Shown here: in pieces, positions 25,727 to 35,800 of the stretch
Position numbering within the stretch: position 1 is the first letter of the stretch
How the letters are laid out: the number at the start of each line of letters is the position of its first letter
DNA from: Paraburkholderia bonniea
Lineage (GTDB): Bacteria; Pseudomonadota; Gammaproteobacteria; Burkholderiales; Burkholderiaceae
Assembly: GCF_009455625.1 (NCBI RefSeq)
Contig: NZ_QPEQ01000001.1
Location: forward strand, 1,860,001 to 1,924,000
Direction of reading: 5' to 3'
DNA length: 64,000 nt
The notes under the pieces: model-generated
What the model was told of the DNA's origin: nothing
Database searches by the model: none
The model's input: the letters and a program-made list of their open reading frames with translations, nothing else
Translations under genes and position numbers: made by a program

Positions 25727-26655
25727 CGATCGTTTTCCTCCAGCGCTTTGGCCTGGGCGTGCTGAAACAACGCCATCGGCACCAGCAACAGCAACACCAT
25801 CGCGCACGTCACCGCTGAGGCCACAGGCCAGTCAGCGTTATCGAAGAATTCATTCCACATCACCCGGCCAATCATCAGCGTATTGGCACCACCCAGCAGC
25901 TCAGGAATCACGTACTCACCCACCGCTGGAATAAACACCAGCAAGCAACCAGCGATGATGCCGTTCTTCGACAGCGGCAAGGTGATCTGCACAAAGGCTT
26001 TCCAGGGACGCGCGCCCAGGTTGTAAGCCGCTTCGAGCAAGGTCAGGTCCATCTTCACGAGGTGCGCGTAAAGCGGCATCACGAGAAATGGCAAATACGT
26101 GTAGACCATGCCGATGTACACCGCCGTGTTGGTGCGGTACAGCTCGATTGGCGTGTGAATCAGACCCAGTGACAGCAGGAACTGGTTTAGCAAGCCGTTG
26201 TTTTTCAGAATCCCGATCCAGGCATAAACCCGGATCAGAAACGACGTCCAGAACGGCAGCATCACCGCCATCAGCAGCAGGTTGCGGCTAGCCGGGTTCG
26301 AGCGCGCGATGTAATACGCCATCGGGTAACCCAGCAACAGGCACAACAAGGTGGAAATGCCCGCGACCACCACCGAGTTCACGTAGGTGGCGAAATACAG
26401 GCTATCGGTGAACAGAAAAGCGTAATGCGAGAGATCGAGCGCGAGATGGAAGACACCATCCTTGAACGATGTCAGCTCGGTATAAGGCGGAATCCCCAGT
26501 TGCAGATCGGCAAAACTGATCTTGACGACCAGCAGAAACGGCACGAGGAAAAACAGCAGCAGCCAGATAAACGGCCCTGCCACCACCGCAGAGCGGCCCG
26601 TCAGCGCGAAGCGGCGCACCGGCCACGCGGCAAAGTTGAGGAGCGCGCGCTTCAT
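25723..26655 (-). CDS. potH: Putrescine ABC transporter permease PotH
   Basis: The 310-residue permease has a basic cytoplasmic N-terminus and six helices. Its EAA loop is LLEAAYNLGARPWKAFVQITLPLSKNGI (about residues 184-211). The large periplasmic segment between TM1 and TM2 (about residues 50-95) is typical of PotB/PotH. Its start overlaps the potG stop and its stop overlaps the potI start (both ATGA), so the three are one translational unit. With PotG and PotI it forms the inner-membrane pore for putrescine delivered by PotF. Confidence 0.92.
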   Translation of the reverse strand: MKRALLNFAAWPVRRFALTGRSAVVAGPFIWLLLFFLVPFLLVVKISFADLQLGIPPYTELTSFKDGVFHLALDLSHYAFLFTDSLYFATYVNSVVVAGISTLLCLLLGYPMAYYIARSNPASRNLLLMAVMLPFWTSFLIRVYAWIGILKNNGLLNQFLLSLGLIHTPIELYRTNTAVYIGMVYTYLPFLVMPLYAHLVKMDLTLLEAAYNLGARPWKAFVQITLPLSKNGIIAGCLLVFIPAVGEYVIPELLGGANTLMIGRVMWNEFFDNADWPVASAVTCAMVLLLLVPMALFQHAQAKALEENDR

Positions 26656-27815
26656 GACCGGAGCACCACGCCAGCCGTTGCACCCCAGCGCACATACACC
26701 TCGTCGTCCCAGGTGGGGGTGTCGATTTCGGAAAGCGCGAGGCTGGACATATGCGCCACCACCGTTTTGCCGCTATCCAGCGTCACGTGATACAGCGAAT
26801 AGCCGCCCATGTACGCGATATTCGTCACCACGCCACGGCCCCAGTTGTAGGCGCTCTCGGGTGGCTTGCGCGTGAGCGAAATGCGCTCCGGGCGCACCGA
26901 CACGCCAACCGGCATGCCTAGCGGCCCGCTGATGCCGTGGCTCACGTAGAGCGGCCGTGGCAGATCGGGGGTTTCGATAAACACGTGATCGGGCTGGTCA
27001 TCCACCACCGTGCCGTCAAACAGGTTAGTCGAGCCAATGAATTCGGCAGAAAACCGGCTATTGGGATATTCGTAGACTTCGTGCGGCGTGCCGAGCTGGA
27101 CGATTTCGCCTTCGCTCATTACCGCGAGACGCCCGGCCATCGTCATCGCCTCCTCCTGATCGTGCGTGACCATGATGCAAGTCACGCCAACCTTGTCGAG
27201 AATATTCACCAGCTCGATTTGCGTGCGCTGGCGGATCTGCTTGTCGAGCGCGGACATCGGCTCATCGAGCAGCAACAGCTTCGGCCGCTTGACCAGGCTG
27301 CGCGCCAGCGCCACCCGCTGCTGCTGCCCACCCGAGAGTTGATGCGGCTTGCGTCCGGCGTAACGCGTCATCTGCACCAGTTCGAGCATCGCCTGCACCC
27401 GCTCTTTCAGTTCGGCTTTGGGCACGCGCTCCTGCTTCAGGCCAAAGCCAACGTTGGCTTCAACCGTCATGTGCGGAAAGAGCGCATAGGACTGGAACAT
27501 CATGTTGACCGGCCGGCGGTAAGGCGGCATCTGCGCCAGGTCTTCACCGTCGATCAGGATCTTGCCCGAGGTCACGGTTTCGAGCCCGGCGAGCATTCGC
27601 AGCAACGTCGATTTACCCGAACCCGAACTGCCAAGCAGCGCGAATAATTCGCCCTTTTTCACTGACAGGCTGACCTGCCGCACGGCGAGCGTTTCACCGA
27701 ATTTTTTGACGACATCGACGATCTGCACGAAGTCATCCGCCACGCCAGGCACCGCGCTGGAATTGCCCACGGGCGGCGCACCTGGCAGCGTCTGCGCACT
27801 CGACTGGTCACTCAT
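26652..27815 (-). CDS. potG: Putrescine ABC transporter ATP-binding protein PotG
   Basis: The 387-residue ATPase has Walker A GSSGSGKST (about 67), Q-loop FQSYALFPHM, signature LSGGQQQR and Walker B LLLLDEPMSALD, then the H-loop VTHDQEEA. The C-terminal TOBE domain (about 300-385) is that of polyamine transporters. Start 27815 (MSDQSS) has AGGAGAG about 12 bases upstream; an upstream ATG at 27848 would add 11 residues. It energises PotHI and lies between potF and potH. Confidence 0.93.
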   Translation of the reverse strand: MSDQSSAQTLPGAPPVGNSSAVPGVADDFVQIVDVVKKFGETLAVRQVSLSVKKGELFALLGSSGSGKSTLLRMLAGLETVTSGKILIDGEDLAQMPPYRRPVNMMFQSYALFPHMTVEANVGFGLKQERVPKAELKERVQAMLELVQMTRYAGRKPHQLSGGQQQRVALARSLVKRPKLLLLDEPMSALDKQIRQRTQIELVNILDKVGVTCIMVTHDQEEAMTMAGRLAVMSEGEIVQLGTPHEVYEYPNSRFSAEFIGSTNLFDGTVVDDQPDHVFIETPDLPRPLYVSHGISGPLGMPVGVSVRPERISLTRKPPESAYNWGRGVVTNIAYMGGYSLYHVTLDSGKTVVAHMSSLALSEIDTPTWDDEVYVRWGATAGVVLRS

Positions 27816-27943
27816 GATGGACAGCTCTCTCCTGCATTGAAGGAACAAAGCCCCCGGCTGCGCCGGAGGCTCTGGTGGAACAAGGGAACACGCACTGGCA
27901 CATACCGGAGGCCGGTTGCCGGGCGAGGTAAAACGCGCTGGTG

Positions 27944-29044
27944 TTAGCGGCCAGATTTCAGCTCAGTCCACAGACGCGTCTGGAGCCGCTGAATTGCTGG
28001 CGGTAGCGGCTTGAGCAGGAACAGAGTCTTAATGACCTCGGGCGGCGGATACACCGCTGGATCATTAGCCACGTCCTTGTTCACGTACTTGCGCGCTTCA
28101 AGATTGGCATTGGGATAAAACACCGCATTGGTGATCGCCGCATGCACCTGGGGGGTTTCGATGTAGTTGATCCAGGCCAGCGCGGCTTCCTTGTGTGGTG
28201 CGTCTTTAGGAATCGCCATCACGTCGAACCAGATCGGCGCGCCACCCTTCGGAATGTAGTACTCCACCTTGTAGGGTTTTTTAGCTTCTAGCGCGCGCCG
28301 CTTGGCAATCACCACATCGCCTGAAAAACCATACGCAAAGCACACATCGCCACCAACCAGATCATTGATATAGCCGGACGAATTGAACTGCGTGATGAAT
28401 GGGCGGACTGTCTTGAGCAGCGCCAGCGCGGCGCGATAGTCATCCGGATTGCTGCTCATCGGATCGCGCCCGAGGTAGTGCAGCGCCGCAGCGAACACCT
28501 GATCAGGCGCATCCAGCACGGAGACACCACAAGCCTTCAGCTTCGACAGATTTTCAGGTTTGAAGAGCACGTCCCAGCTATCCAGCGGCACGTTCTTGCC
28601 CAGCAACTGCTGCGCCTTGGTGACGTTATAGCCGAGGCCCGTGGTGCCGTAGGCCCATGGCACAGAATAGGTGTTACCTGGATCAGCCCCCGCCACCAGC
28701 GCCATCAATGCCGGATCGAGGTACTTCAGGTTAGGCAGCTTCGATTTGTCGAGCGGCATGAAAATGCCAGCCGCGATCTGCTTGCCAGCGTAATTGGTGG
28801 TGGGCACCACGATGTCATAGCCGGAGTTGCCCGTCAGCAGCTTGGCCTGCAACGTGTCATCGCTGTCGTAGTTGTCGTAACGGACCTTCACGCCGGTTTG
28901 CTTCGTGAAGTTCTGCACGGTGTCTTTGGCGATGTAATCCGACCAGTTGTACACGTTCAGTTGTGTGTCTTTTGCCGCTACCGTCACCCATGGTGCGGCG
29001 CACAGCACAAGCAGCGCCAGCCGGTTCACCCACTGTTGTTTCAT
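27944..29044 (-). CDS. potF: Putrescine-binding periplasmic protein PotF
   Basis: The 366-residue protein has a signal peptide (residues 1-24, ending TVAA). The mature part begins with QLNVYNWSDYIAKDTVQNF, the hallmark N-terminal strand and ligand-pocket Trp/Asp of PotD/PotF. YDVVVPTTNYAG-like, VPWAYGTTGLGYN and CFAYGFSGDVVIA blocks line the cleft. It captures putrescine and passes it to PotHI. It is the first gene of the operon, with ~130 bp to potG. The gap could hold a mRNA stabilising hairpin, since binding proteins are usually made in excess, but I do not see a strong one. Confidence 0.92.
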   Translation of the reverse strand: MKQQWVNRLALLVLCAAPWVTVAAKDTQLNVYNWSDYIAKDTVQNFTKQTGVKVRYDNYDSDDTLQAKLLTGNSGYDIVVPTTNYAGKQIAAGIFMPLDKSKLPNLKYLDPALMALVAGADPGNTYSVPWAYGTTGLGYNVTKAQQLLGKNVPLDSWDVLFKPENLSKLKACGVSVLDAPDQVFAAALHYLGRDPMSSNPDDYRAALALLKTVRPFITQFNSSGYINDLVGGDVCFAYGFSGDVVIAKRRALEAKKPYKVEYYIPKGGAPIWFDVMAIPKDAPHKEAALAWINYIETPQVHAAITNAVFYPNANLEARKYVNKDVANDPAVYPPPEVIKTLFLLKPLPPAIQRLQTRLWTELKSGR

Positions 29045-29880
29045 TCTGCCCTCCGAACCTGGCAAGCCCATGGCCCGCCCTTGACCTTACGCGATACCAC
29101 CAGCCGCTCTTGCCGCTGGCCCGAAATATCCGACGCTGCCCTTGATCCTGTCTCTGGCTTCGCCCTTTGCCCTTCACCCCCTGCTCCAGCTAATGCGGCA
29201 TGGCTAGCCTTGGGCGGGCGCAATTCTATCGGGTTATGCCCATATGTCCATATATCCATCCCCAAAAAAATGACACGCGCTGGATTCGCGTGCTTGATTC
29301 ATGTGCCAAGGGGACGTGATGCCTGGGGCACCCGATGAGAAGCCATGCCTGAAGCCTGGCCCCGAGGCCGCATCGTGACATGTCCGCGCCTCGTGCCGCA
29401 ACCCGGTAATCGGGGTTTTCCGCTGCCGTTGTTTTCAGGTCACCCTGAGGTCGTGGTGTGGTCGTGCTGAGGGTCGCGGTGAAGTCAAACCGAAGTCACA
29501 CTGAAATCGCGCTGAAGTCATACCGAAGCCGCTCCGAAGTCGAACTAAAGCCATGCCGAAGTCAAACCGAAGGGCGCGCGGTGGTCGCTCCAAAGTCACG
29601 CTGAAGTCGAACCGAAGCCATGCCGAAGGTCACGCCGAAATCGTGCTGAAACTATGCCGAAAGTCACACCAAAGACCACACCGGGCACCTGCAACGCACC
29701 TGCAAACAAACGTCCATCCCTGCACCGCTGGCGAGTCTTTACAATGACGGCCTCAGTCACCGCGACGCCGCCCGCAAGGACGACCTCGCAGATCCGTGAA
29801 GCCGTGAGTGGAACCAGGCCAGGCAAGCATCACAGGCCCAGTCCCAGCACACTCCCCCGCCCGCCCCAGGAACTCCGCTT
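29045..29880. other. Long intergenic region upstream of potF with periodic repeat array
   Basis: No gene is supported over ~835 bp. The potF promoter should lie in 29045-29250. Short ORFs here lack ribosome sites and show the periodicity of the DNA repeat rather than protein-like composition. The 29447-29682 stretch is an 11-bp-periodic array described separately. The last ~190 bp lead into the phospholipase gene. Confidence 0.6.
29447..29682. repeat. Degenerate 11-bp tandem repeat array (~21 units)
   Basis: Units of 11 bp (some 12) follow the pattern GAAGTCRNRCY: GAAGTCAAACC, GAAGTCACACT, GAAATCGCGCT, GAAGTCATACC, GAAGCCGCTCC, GAAGTCGAACT and so on. One irregular unit of 23 bp sits at about 29569-29591. 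The first four units (29447-29480) are more diverged (GAGGTCGTGGT). Eleven is not a multiple of three and no frame stays protein-like, so this is DNA- or RNA-level structure. The period is close to one helical turn. Confidence 0.8.
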
Positions 29881-31215
29881 ATGCGTTTAAACGCCCAGCC
29901 TTTGTGTTTCCTGCTGCTCCCTCGCCCCGATCACCGGCCCCCATTACATCGCCCGGCGTTGCCGCTCCATGCGTTTGCCCTAGCCACGCTCATCGGCTTG
30001 TCCAGCCTGTCGGGCAACGCCCAGGCCGCCATCGCCATGCTGGCCCCTGCACGTGAAGCCGCCGCGAGCGAGCCCTTGCAAATCACGCTGCTGTACTCCG
30101 GCGACGAGGCCAAAAAAACGCTCACGCTGAGCCCGCCGCCTACACTGCGGCTCCTGCTCACCAGCAACGATCTGGCACCACAGCCCATCGAACTCACACG
30201 CGAGCCCGGAACGCCAGCCACACTGCGGCTGCGCCCAGGCGAATTTCGCAAGGTGCGCTTCTCCGCTCCCTGGCCCGACAGCGCCCGCGGCGTGGTACGG
30301 CTTGACCCCGTTGGTTTTGATGCGTCACCCGCACTGGTGACGATCAATCGCGGCGCAAACCAGATCCAGATCGCCAATGCAGAACGCGCTGAAAGCCAGG
30401 CCACCAGCGCGGGCCAGGTTGCCGCCGCATCGGCCAGTGTTCGGCCTGACGGCGAGCCGCTCACGCCTTCCGGTGACGAGCTGACGACCAACCGTGACAC
30501 GATGGCCCGGATTTCGTATTTCGAACCGATGTATGTCGGCGTGGGGAGCAATGGCGATACCACCGCGCGCTTCCAGTTCAGCTTCAAATACCGCGTGCTA
30601 ATGCCCGACGATTTGCGCTCGAAACGCTTTCTCGACAACCTGTACTTCGCGTATACGCAAACCTCGATCTGGGACCTGTCCGCCAACTCGAAACCCTTCC
30701 GCGATACCAGCTACCAGCCGCAGGTGTTCTACGACGTGGCAGATACCGGCTGGCGCAGCACGTGGTTTTCGCGCATGGGAGTAGCCGCCGGGATTGGGCA
30801 TGAGTCAAATGGCAAGAGCGGCACAGATTCGCGCAGCATCAACATCGCGTTTGTGCGGCCGACCTGGGAATTCGGTGATCTCAGCGCGAATCACCTGAGC
30901 CTCTCACCGAAGTTCTATTACTACCTGGAAAAAAGCGACAACCGCGATATCGCTGACTATCGCGGTTATGTTGACCTGCTGGTGAAGTACGGCAGCCCGA
31001 ACGGCTGGCAGTTGGCAGCAACGCTGCGCAAAGGGATGAAAAGCTGGTACGGCAGTGTCGATGCCCAGCTTACCTATCCACTGGCGAAGCTGCTTGGCAG
31101 TGCGTGGGGTGGGTATGCGTGGGTCGGTTATTTCAATGGGTATGGCGAAGACATTCTCGATTACAACCAGCGCCAGCACACTGTCGTGCGCATCGGCTAC
31201 AGCATTGCGCGCTAA
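29881..31215 (+). CDS. pldA: Outer-membrane phospholipase A (OMPLA/PldA)
   Basis: The 444-residue protein has an N-terminal signal region (hydrophobic stretch about residues 30-56, ending NAQA) after an unusual Pro/Arg-rich leader. A ~130-residue Ig-like beta domain (about 60-170) follows. A C-terminal PF02253 12-strand barrel (about 205-444) is closest to OMPLA. The catalytic block GHESNGKSGTDSRSINIAFVRP (about 301-322) contains the active-site His and the Ser of SRS with the Asn triad partner. It hydrolyses phospholipids at the outer leaflet when lipid asymmetry is lost. E. coli PldA is ~290 residues, so the N-terminal domain is extra, as in other Burkholderiaceae members. Confidence 0.9.
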   Translation: MRLNAQPLCFLLLPRPDHRPPLHRPALPLHAFALATLIGLSSLSGNAQAAIAMLAPAREAAASEPLQITLLYSGDEAKKTLTLSPPPTLRLLLTSNDLAPQPIELTREPGTPATLRLRPGEFRKVRFSAPWPDSARGVVRLDPVGFDASPALVTINRGANQIQIANAERAESQATSAGQVAAASASVRPDGEPLTPSGDELTTNRDTMARISYFEPMYVGVGSNGDTTARFQFSFKYRVLMPDDLRSKRFLDNLYFAYTQTSIWDLSANSKPFRDTSYQPQVFYDVADTGWRSTWFSRMGVAAGIGHESNGKSGTDSRSINIAFVRPTWEFGDLSANHLSLSPKFYYYLEKSDNRDIADYRGYVDLLVKYGSPNGWQLAATLRKGMKSWYGSVDAQLTYPLAKLLGSAWGGYAWVGYFNGYGEDILDYNQRQHTVVRIGYSIAR

Positions 31216-31378
31216 TGCATCCAGCCAGACGCCCACGCCAGAGCGCCAGAATGGCACCCGCCAGCAAGCAAGCCCGCCAGAGCGCTGCTGTTCTGGCTGT
31301 TCTGCACGTCTGGCGATGGCGCGGGCGGCAGCATCCAACTAGCGGCAAATCATTGCCGCACCACGTTCAAGGTATCTG

Positions 31379-31582
31379 ATGGCTTCAAATCTTCACGATC
31401 TGCCCGAAAGCCCATGCATCGGCGTGTGCTCCACGCTGTTTGACGAAGTGTGCAAGGGCTGCGGGCGTACCGCTTTCGAAGTCTCGAACTGGGTTTTTTT
31501 CAGCGATGAAGAAAAACGCGCGATCTGGGACAGAATCCAGCGCGAGGGCACCGCGATGCGCTTCCAGGATCCGGCACCCTAG
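31379..31582 (+). CDS. DUF1289 domain protein
   Basis: The 67-residue product carries the Cys-rich DUF1289 pattern SPCIGVCSTLFDEVCKGCGRT (three of the four Cys in CxGxCxx...CxGCxR spacing), followed by SNWVFFSDEEKRAIWDRI. It is small, cytoplasmic and possibly metal-binding. The role of the family is unknown. Confidence 0.88.
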   Translation: MASNLHDLPESPCIGVCSTLFDEVCKGCGRTAFEVSNWVFFSDEEKRAIWDRIQREGTAMRFQDPAP

Positions 31583-31606
31583 CTTTTTAACGCGTGCCGC
31601 GCACCC

Positions 31607-32062
31607 TTAGCGCCTGCCTGCCGCAGCGTACTGGTCGCGCAAATCACGGATGCGATCGTGCTGCTGCAGCACGCCCTGAAACTGCCGGTCCACCAGCGTC
31701 CGCACATCGGACGGCAAATCTTTTTCCAGCGCCTCCCGATAATGCTTTTTCGCCACGTCCTCGCCCTTTTCGCATTCGGCCAGAATGTCGTGATCGCTGC
31801 GCCCCGTCACCGCTGCCTTGACGTCGGCCCAGCCGCGATGCAGCGCACCACTGATTGAACCACCCGACTCCGGCTTGCCGCCCAGATGCTGCACCGCATC
31901 CTGCAATTCACGGGCACCACGCATGCAATCTTCAGCACAGCCCTGAAACAAGGTCTTGAGCTGCGCATCATGTGCTTCTTCAGCGGCTTTGCGAAATCCC
32001 TTCTCGCCATCTTTCGAGGTTTCGACCAGATCGTTGAGTACCGTCACCACGTTCGTAGACAT
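31607..32062 (-). CDS. PA2169-family four-helix-bundle protein (DUF2383)
   Basis: The 151-residue helical protein opens VVTVLNDLVETSKDGEKGFR, the family start. It has ferritin-like spaced acidic residues and His (AEEAHDAQLKTLF, ELQDAVQHLGG, CEKGEDVAKKHYREAL). The family is stress-associated in proteobacteria and its biochemical function is not established. It lies next to a small DUF1328 membrane gene, a common stress-response neighbourhood. Confidence 0.88.
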   Translation of the reverse strand: MSTNVVTVLNDLVETSKDGEKGFRKAAEEAHDAQLKTLFQGCAEDCMRGARELQDAVQHLGGKPESGGSISGALHRGWADVKAAVTGRSDHDILAECEKGEDVAKKHYREALEKDLPSDVRTLVDRQFQGVLQQHDRIRDLRDQYAAAGRR

Positions 32063-32285
32063 ATCAGCCTCCCGGGTTGATTGGGTTCATTACAGCAAAG
32101 CCGCTTGCGGCGGCCAGTCGGTCTGCCACTTTCATGCCACGCCACTGGGTTTTCCCGCTGTCTGCGGCACCACGCAACGCTCCGCACACAAGACAGGTGG
32201 TGTCCGGGCCAGACTCGCAGCGAGCCGCCCGGACTCACCAGCCTGACGCAGGCTTAATACAGGCCTAATGCAGGCCTACACGGGC

Positions 32286-32447
32286 CTAACGCCGGATAAA
32301 ACCAAGCAGCAGCGTGACCAGAAAGACCACGATAAAAATGAAGAACAGCGCCTTGGCGATGCCGGCTGCGCCTGCGGCGATCCCGCCGAAACCAAAAACA
32401 GCAGCGATGATTGCGATGATGAAAAACACAACAGCGTAGTGCAGCAT
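32286..32447 (-). CDS. DUF1328 small membrane protein (YtjA family)
   Basis: The 53-residue protein starts [21 protein letters not shown] Gly/Ala segment ([12 protein letters not shown]) and a second helix ([17 protein letters not shown]) ending in IRR follow. This is the complete DUF1328 layout of two membrane helices. A strong AAGGAGG ribosome site lies seven bases before the ATG. The family is induced by stress in many proteobacteria; function unknown. Confidence 0.9.
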   Translation of the reverse strand: MLHYAVVFFIIAIIAAVFGFGGIAAGAAGIAKALFFIFIVVFLVTLLLGFIRR

Positions 32448-32724
32448 GTCGCCCTCCTTTCCAAAGACCGTCCTTCGACGGTAAAGCCAGCTAGCCGAGC
32501 CATTACGTCAGGCAAGCTACGCCGGCAAAACGAAACTGTTTTTTTCATCTGTATGGCGAGTGGTGAACTGCATGCAAGCACCATGCCCGCTCACGCGATA
32601 ACCCGTGGTGGCGGGCACAGGCGCACACCCGGCGATCTGACGGCACATAAGGTGTGGTGCTTTTTACAATCAACCGGTAAGAGTGAACGCCACGCTATGG
32701 TGCATGCGTGGAGCACCCCAAAAA
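32448..32724. other. Intergenic region upstream of the DUF1328 gene
   Basis: No gene is supported. It should contain the promoter for the minus-strand DUF1328 gene. It borders the terminator of the exoprotein gene lying further along (32725-32757). Confidence 0.4.
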
Positions 32725-32757
32725 AAAGCGCTGGCTTCGAAACGAAGCCAGCGCTTT
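32725..32757 (-). terminator. Rho-independent terminator of the TPS exoprotein gene
   Basis: Perfect 15-bp stem AAAGCGCTGGCTTCG / CGAAGCCAGCGCTTT with a 3-base loop. On the minus strand it is followed by an uninterrupted T run (32720-32727). It lies 121 bp past the stop at 32878. Confidence 0.9.
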
Positions 32758-32877
32758 GCCAGACTCAGACTAAGCACGAGACGCACAGCCTGGTGCAGGC
32801 CTTTCATCTCGCCACATTTAAAGCAAATACGGCTAGAGAAAAGCGGCAGGGATTACAGACAAAGTTACAGACAGGCG

Positions 32878-35800
32878 TTACATAAAGCCGTAGCCATAGC
32901 CGTTACGGTTGCCATAGCCGTTGTAGCCATACTGCCCGCGGTTATTGTCCATGCTGGCCAGCATTTGCTGACGCAACACATTCGCTTCCTTCCAGGCCTG
33001 GTCACGTGTTTGCTGCACCTGACGCATGAGTTCCGCATGCTTGGTCCTCAGGTCCTGACTTTCCTGCTTATAGCGGCTCACTGCTGCACGATACGATTTC
33101 TCGTCGGTAGCAACATCCAGGGCTTGATATAAGCGCTCCCGAGCACTCGCTTGCTCGTTATTGACCTGTTCGTAAGCGCGCTGCAGCGCCGCGTCCGCCA
33201 GCCTTGCCTTCTGCAAAGCCGCCTGGAACGCCACCGCCGGATCAACCGGTGCTGGTGGCGGAGTAGTACCGTCATCCGTCGGCGCAGGGTCTGACTTGAC
33301 ACGCGGATCAATCACCTTGCCCCGCACCTCGGCATACATTGGCTGGCCATTGGCCCCGGTCACTTTGGTGGTTTGCGCCACGTCATAGGTCAGGTCACCA
33401 CCCACTCGAACCCCGTTGCGACCAGACGAATTAAGCCGGCCTTGACGGATATCGCCTTGCGTTTTCAAGGTCAGGTCACGGCCCGTTTCAACCGAACCCA
33501 GATCAATCCCGTCAACGCCAGCGGCCAACACCGCGTCCCGGCCAGTGCGAAGTGTGTCAATCGAGACGTTGCCAGCGCTGGTTACGTTCGCATCGGCAGC
33601 GTCAAGAAAAGAGATCTTGGTCTTGCCTTCGCTCGACGCCAGATCAGCCTTGCCGCTGGCCGTGATACGCCCGACATTGATATCGCCCTTGGCCTTCAAC
33701 CCGACATTCACGCCCCACAACGTAGGCGTGCTCACGCTCCCACCGGTTGACGTCACGTCGATATCCCGTCCACCGCTGTTGCCGAGGACGACGTCGCCAA
33801 TAGCCGCGACTGTCAGCTTGTTGGCCGAGATCCCCTTTTGCGCCGCAACGTTGGCACCGCTCTTGATGCTCACGTCACCGGATGTCTCCGAATAATTGCC
33901 CACGCTAACCGCACCTTTGGCGTCGAGTGCAACATCCCCGCGCGTCTTGAACGCGCCCACTGCGATCGCACCATCCGTTGACTGGGCCGACAAGCTGCCA
34001 AAGTTCGAAGCTCTGTCGCCGACCGAACCCAACGCGATATCACCCTTCGCCTTGATCGCCGTGCTGGCCTTGCTTTCACCCTGAAGATTGCCGATCTTTA
34101 CTGATCCGCTATCTGCCGTGAAAGTATTCTTGCCGTTGAGATAGACCGAATCGAGATCAATGTTGTTACGTGCTGCAACCGTCAAATCGCCCCCAGCCGC
34201 GATAGCGTTGCGGCGATACTGATTCGGAGCCCAGCTAGTCCGGATCGTGTCGGCATCCAGTGTCGTATTGCCATACGACGACAGACTGCCTTGCTGGATC
34301 AGATCCTTACCCGCCTTCAGGTCAAGATTTTCACGCACGTCAACGGCATCACTGACTGTCAGGTTGTCGGCGGCAGTGACCTTGAGGCTGCCCTGAGTGG
34401 TAGTCCTGCGCAACTGGGTGCTGCCCGCTACAGCAAGGTCCAGCGCCTTCACGTCAGCCGTCACACCGGCCACGTTGTTCGTGCCCTGGGTCAGCGAGAA
34501 GTTAGCGCCACGCCCGTCAAGACGGAGTTCACCCGCATCCATAACGCCATCAGCGCTTTGCGTCACGCTGTTGCCCGCCGCCAGTTGCACCAGATCGCCC
34601 TTGATCTTGCCGTTGAGCTGGATATCGCCAGCGCGCAGGCCAACCTGGCGGGCTTGCACTGCCGTTCCTTTTTCTTGCCGAATCGTGCGGCCAGACAGGA
34701 ACGCATCGTTTTTCGCGGTGATATTGGCGTTTTGCGCCAGATCGCCACGGGATGCCAGTTCAACATGATCGGCATTGATATCCGCGCCCACGGCCTGGGT
34801 CACGTTGTTACCGCTAGCCGTTAACGACGTACCCTGGAATGCACTGTTAAACGCGATTGAACCTTCATCGCTATCCAGCGACAGACGGCCATAGTTCAGG
34901 GCTGAGTTGTCAACCGTCAGGTTGCCCTTGGCATTGCGCACAAAAAGGGAACCCTTGCCATCCGCCACGGCTTTGACGAAACCCGCGTCGATCAAACCAT
35001 CATCAGCGACCGCTTTGGTTTCAGCACCGACATTGATATTTTTTCCGTCAGAAGCAGCGCGGACGCTCGTCATCAAGGTGCTACGCCCCGCACCCGACAG
35101 GACCGGCTGATGTTCAGCCCCGCCAGTCCGCACGTTGTCCGCAATGATGTTGAGGTTGGCAGCCGCCAGTTTGGCCTTGTTCAGGTTCACGTCCGGCGCA
35201 TCAAAGCGGATATCGCCACCGGTCAGATAGCTGGAACCGTAGTACGTGCGGGCCAGTCTTGCAGCGGTCAGCTCAGCGTTATCGAGAACATTGATCGTGG
35301 CACCTTTGGCCGTGATGGTGCTGCCCTGACGGGTATCAGGCGCAGTAGCCGTCAATTTGCCAGCGATGTCCACCGAACCATTGCCCATGCTATTCAGCAC
35401 GATCTCATTGTTGGCGTTACGGCTGACACCTGTGGCTTCAATCGTGCCGGTGTTGTTGACCACGCTGCGGGTGAGTGCATCAATCGCCCATGCCGTGAGT
35501 TTGACGCCGCCATCTGCCGTGCCGATAAAACCACCGTTTTTCACCAGTGCATTCAGGCTGCCCTTGTTGATCTTGACGTCCATGCCATTGCCCAGACGCA
35601 GCGTCAGATCGCTGGCAGAAGCCATGGCCACGCCACGCCCGGCACCGATACGGCCGGTCGCGTCGTTGCTGACTTCGGCACCGCCAAGCAGCGCGACGTA
35701 ATCGAGAGCGGTGATCGTGCCGCTGTTCTTCACGACGCCCTTGCCCTCACCACGGAAGTTCAGGTTGTTTGCCTTGAAGTCGTCATCGCTGATATCCAGC

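Noticed and set aside
29553..29890. Small ORFs over the 11-bp repeat array
   Set aside because: Basic low-complexity translations caused by the repeat, no ribosome site, and the frame is not kept by the 11-bp period.
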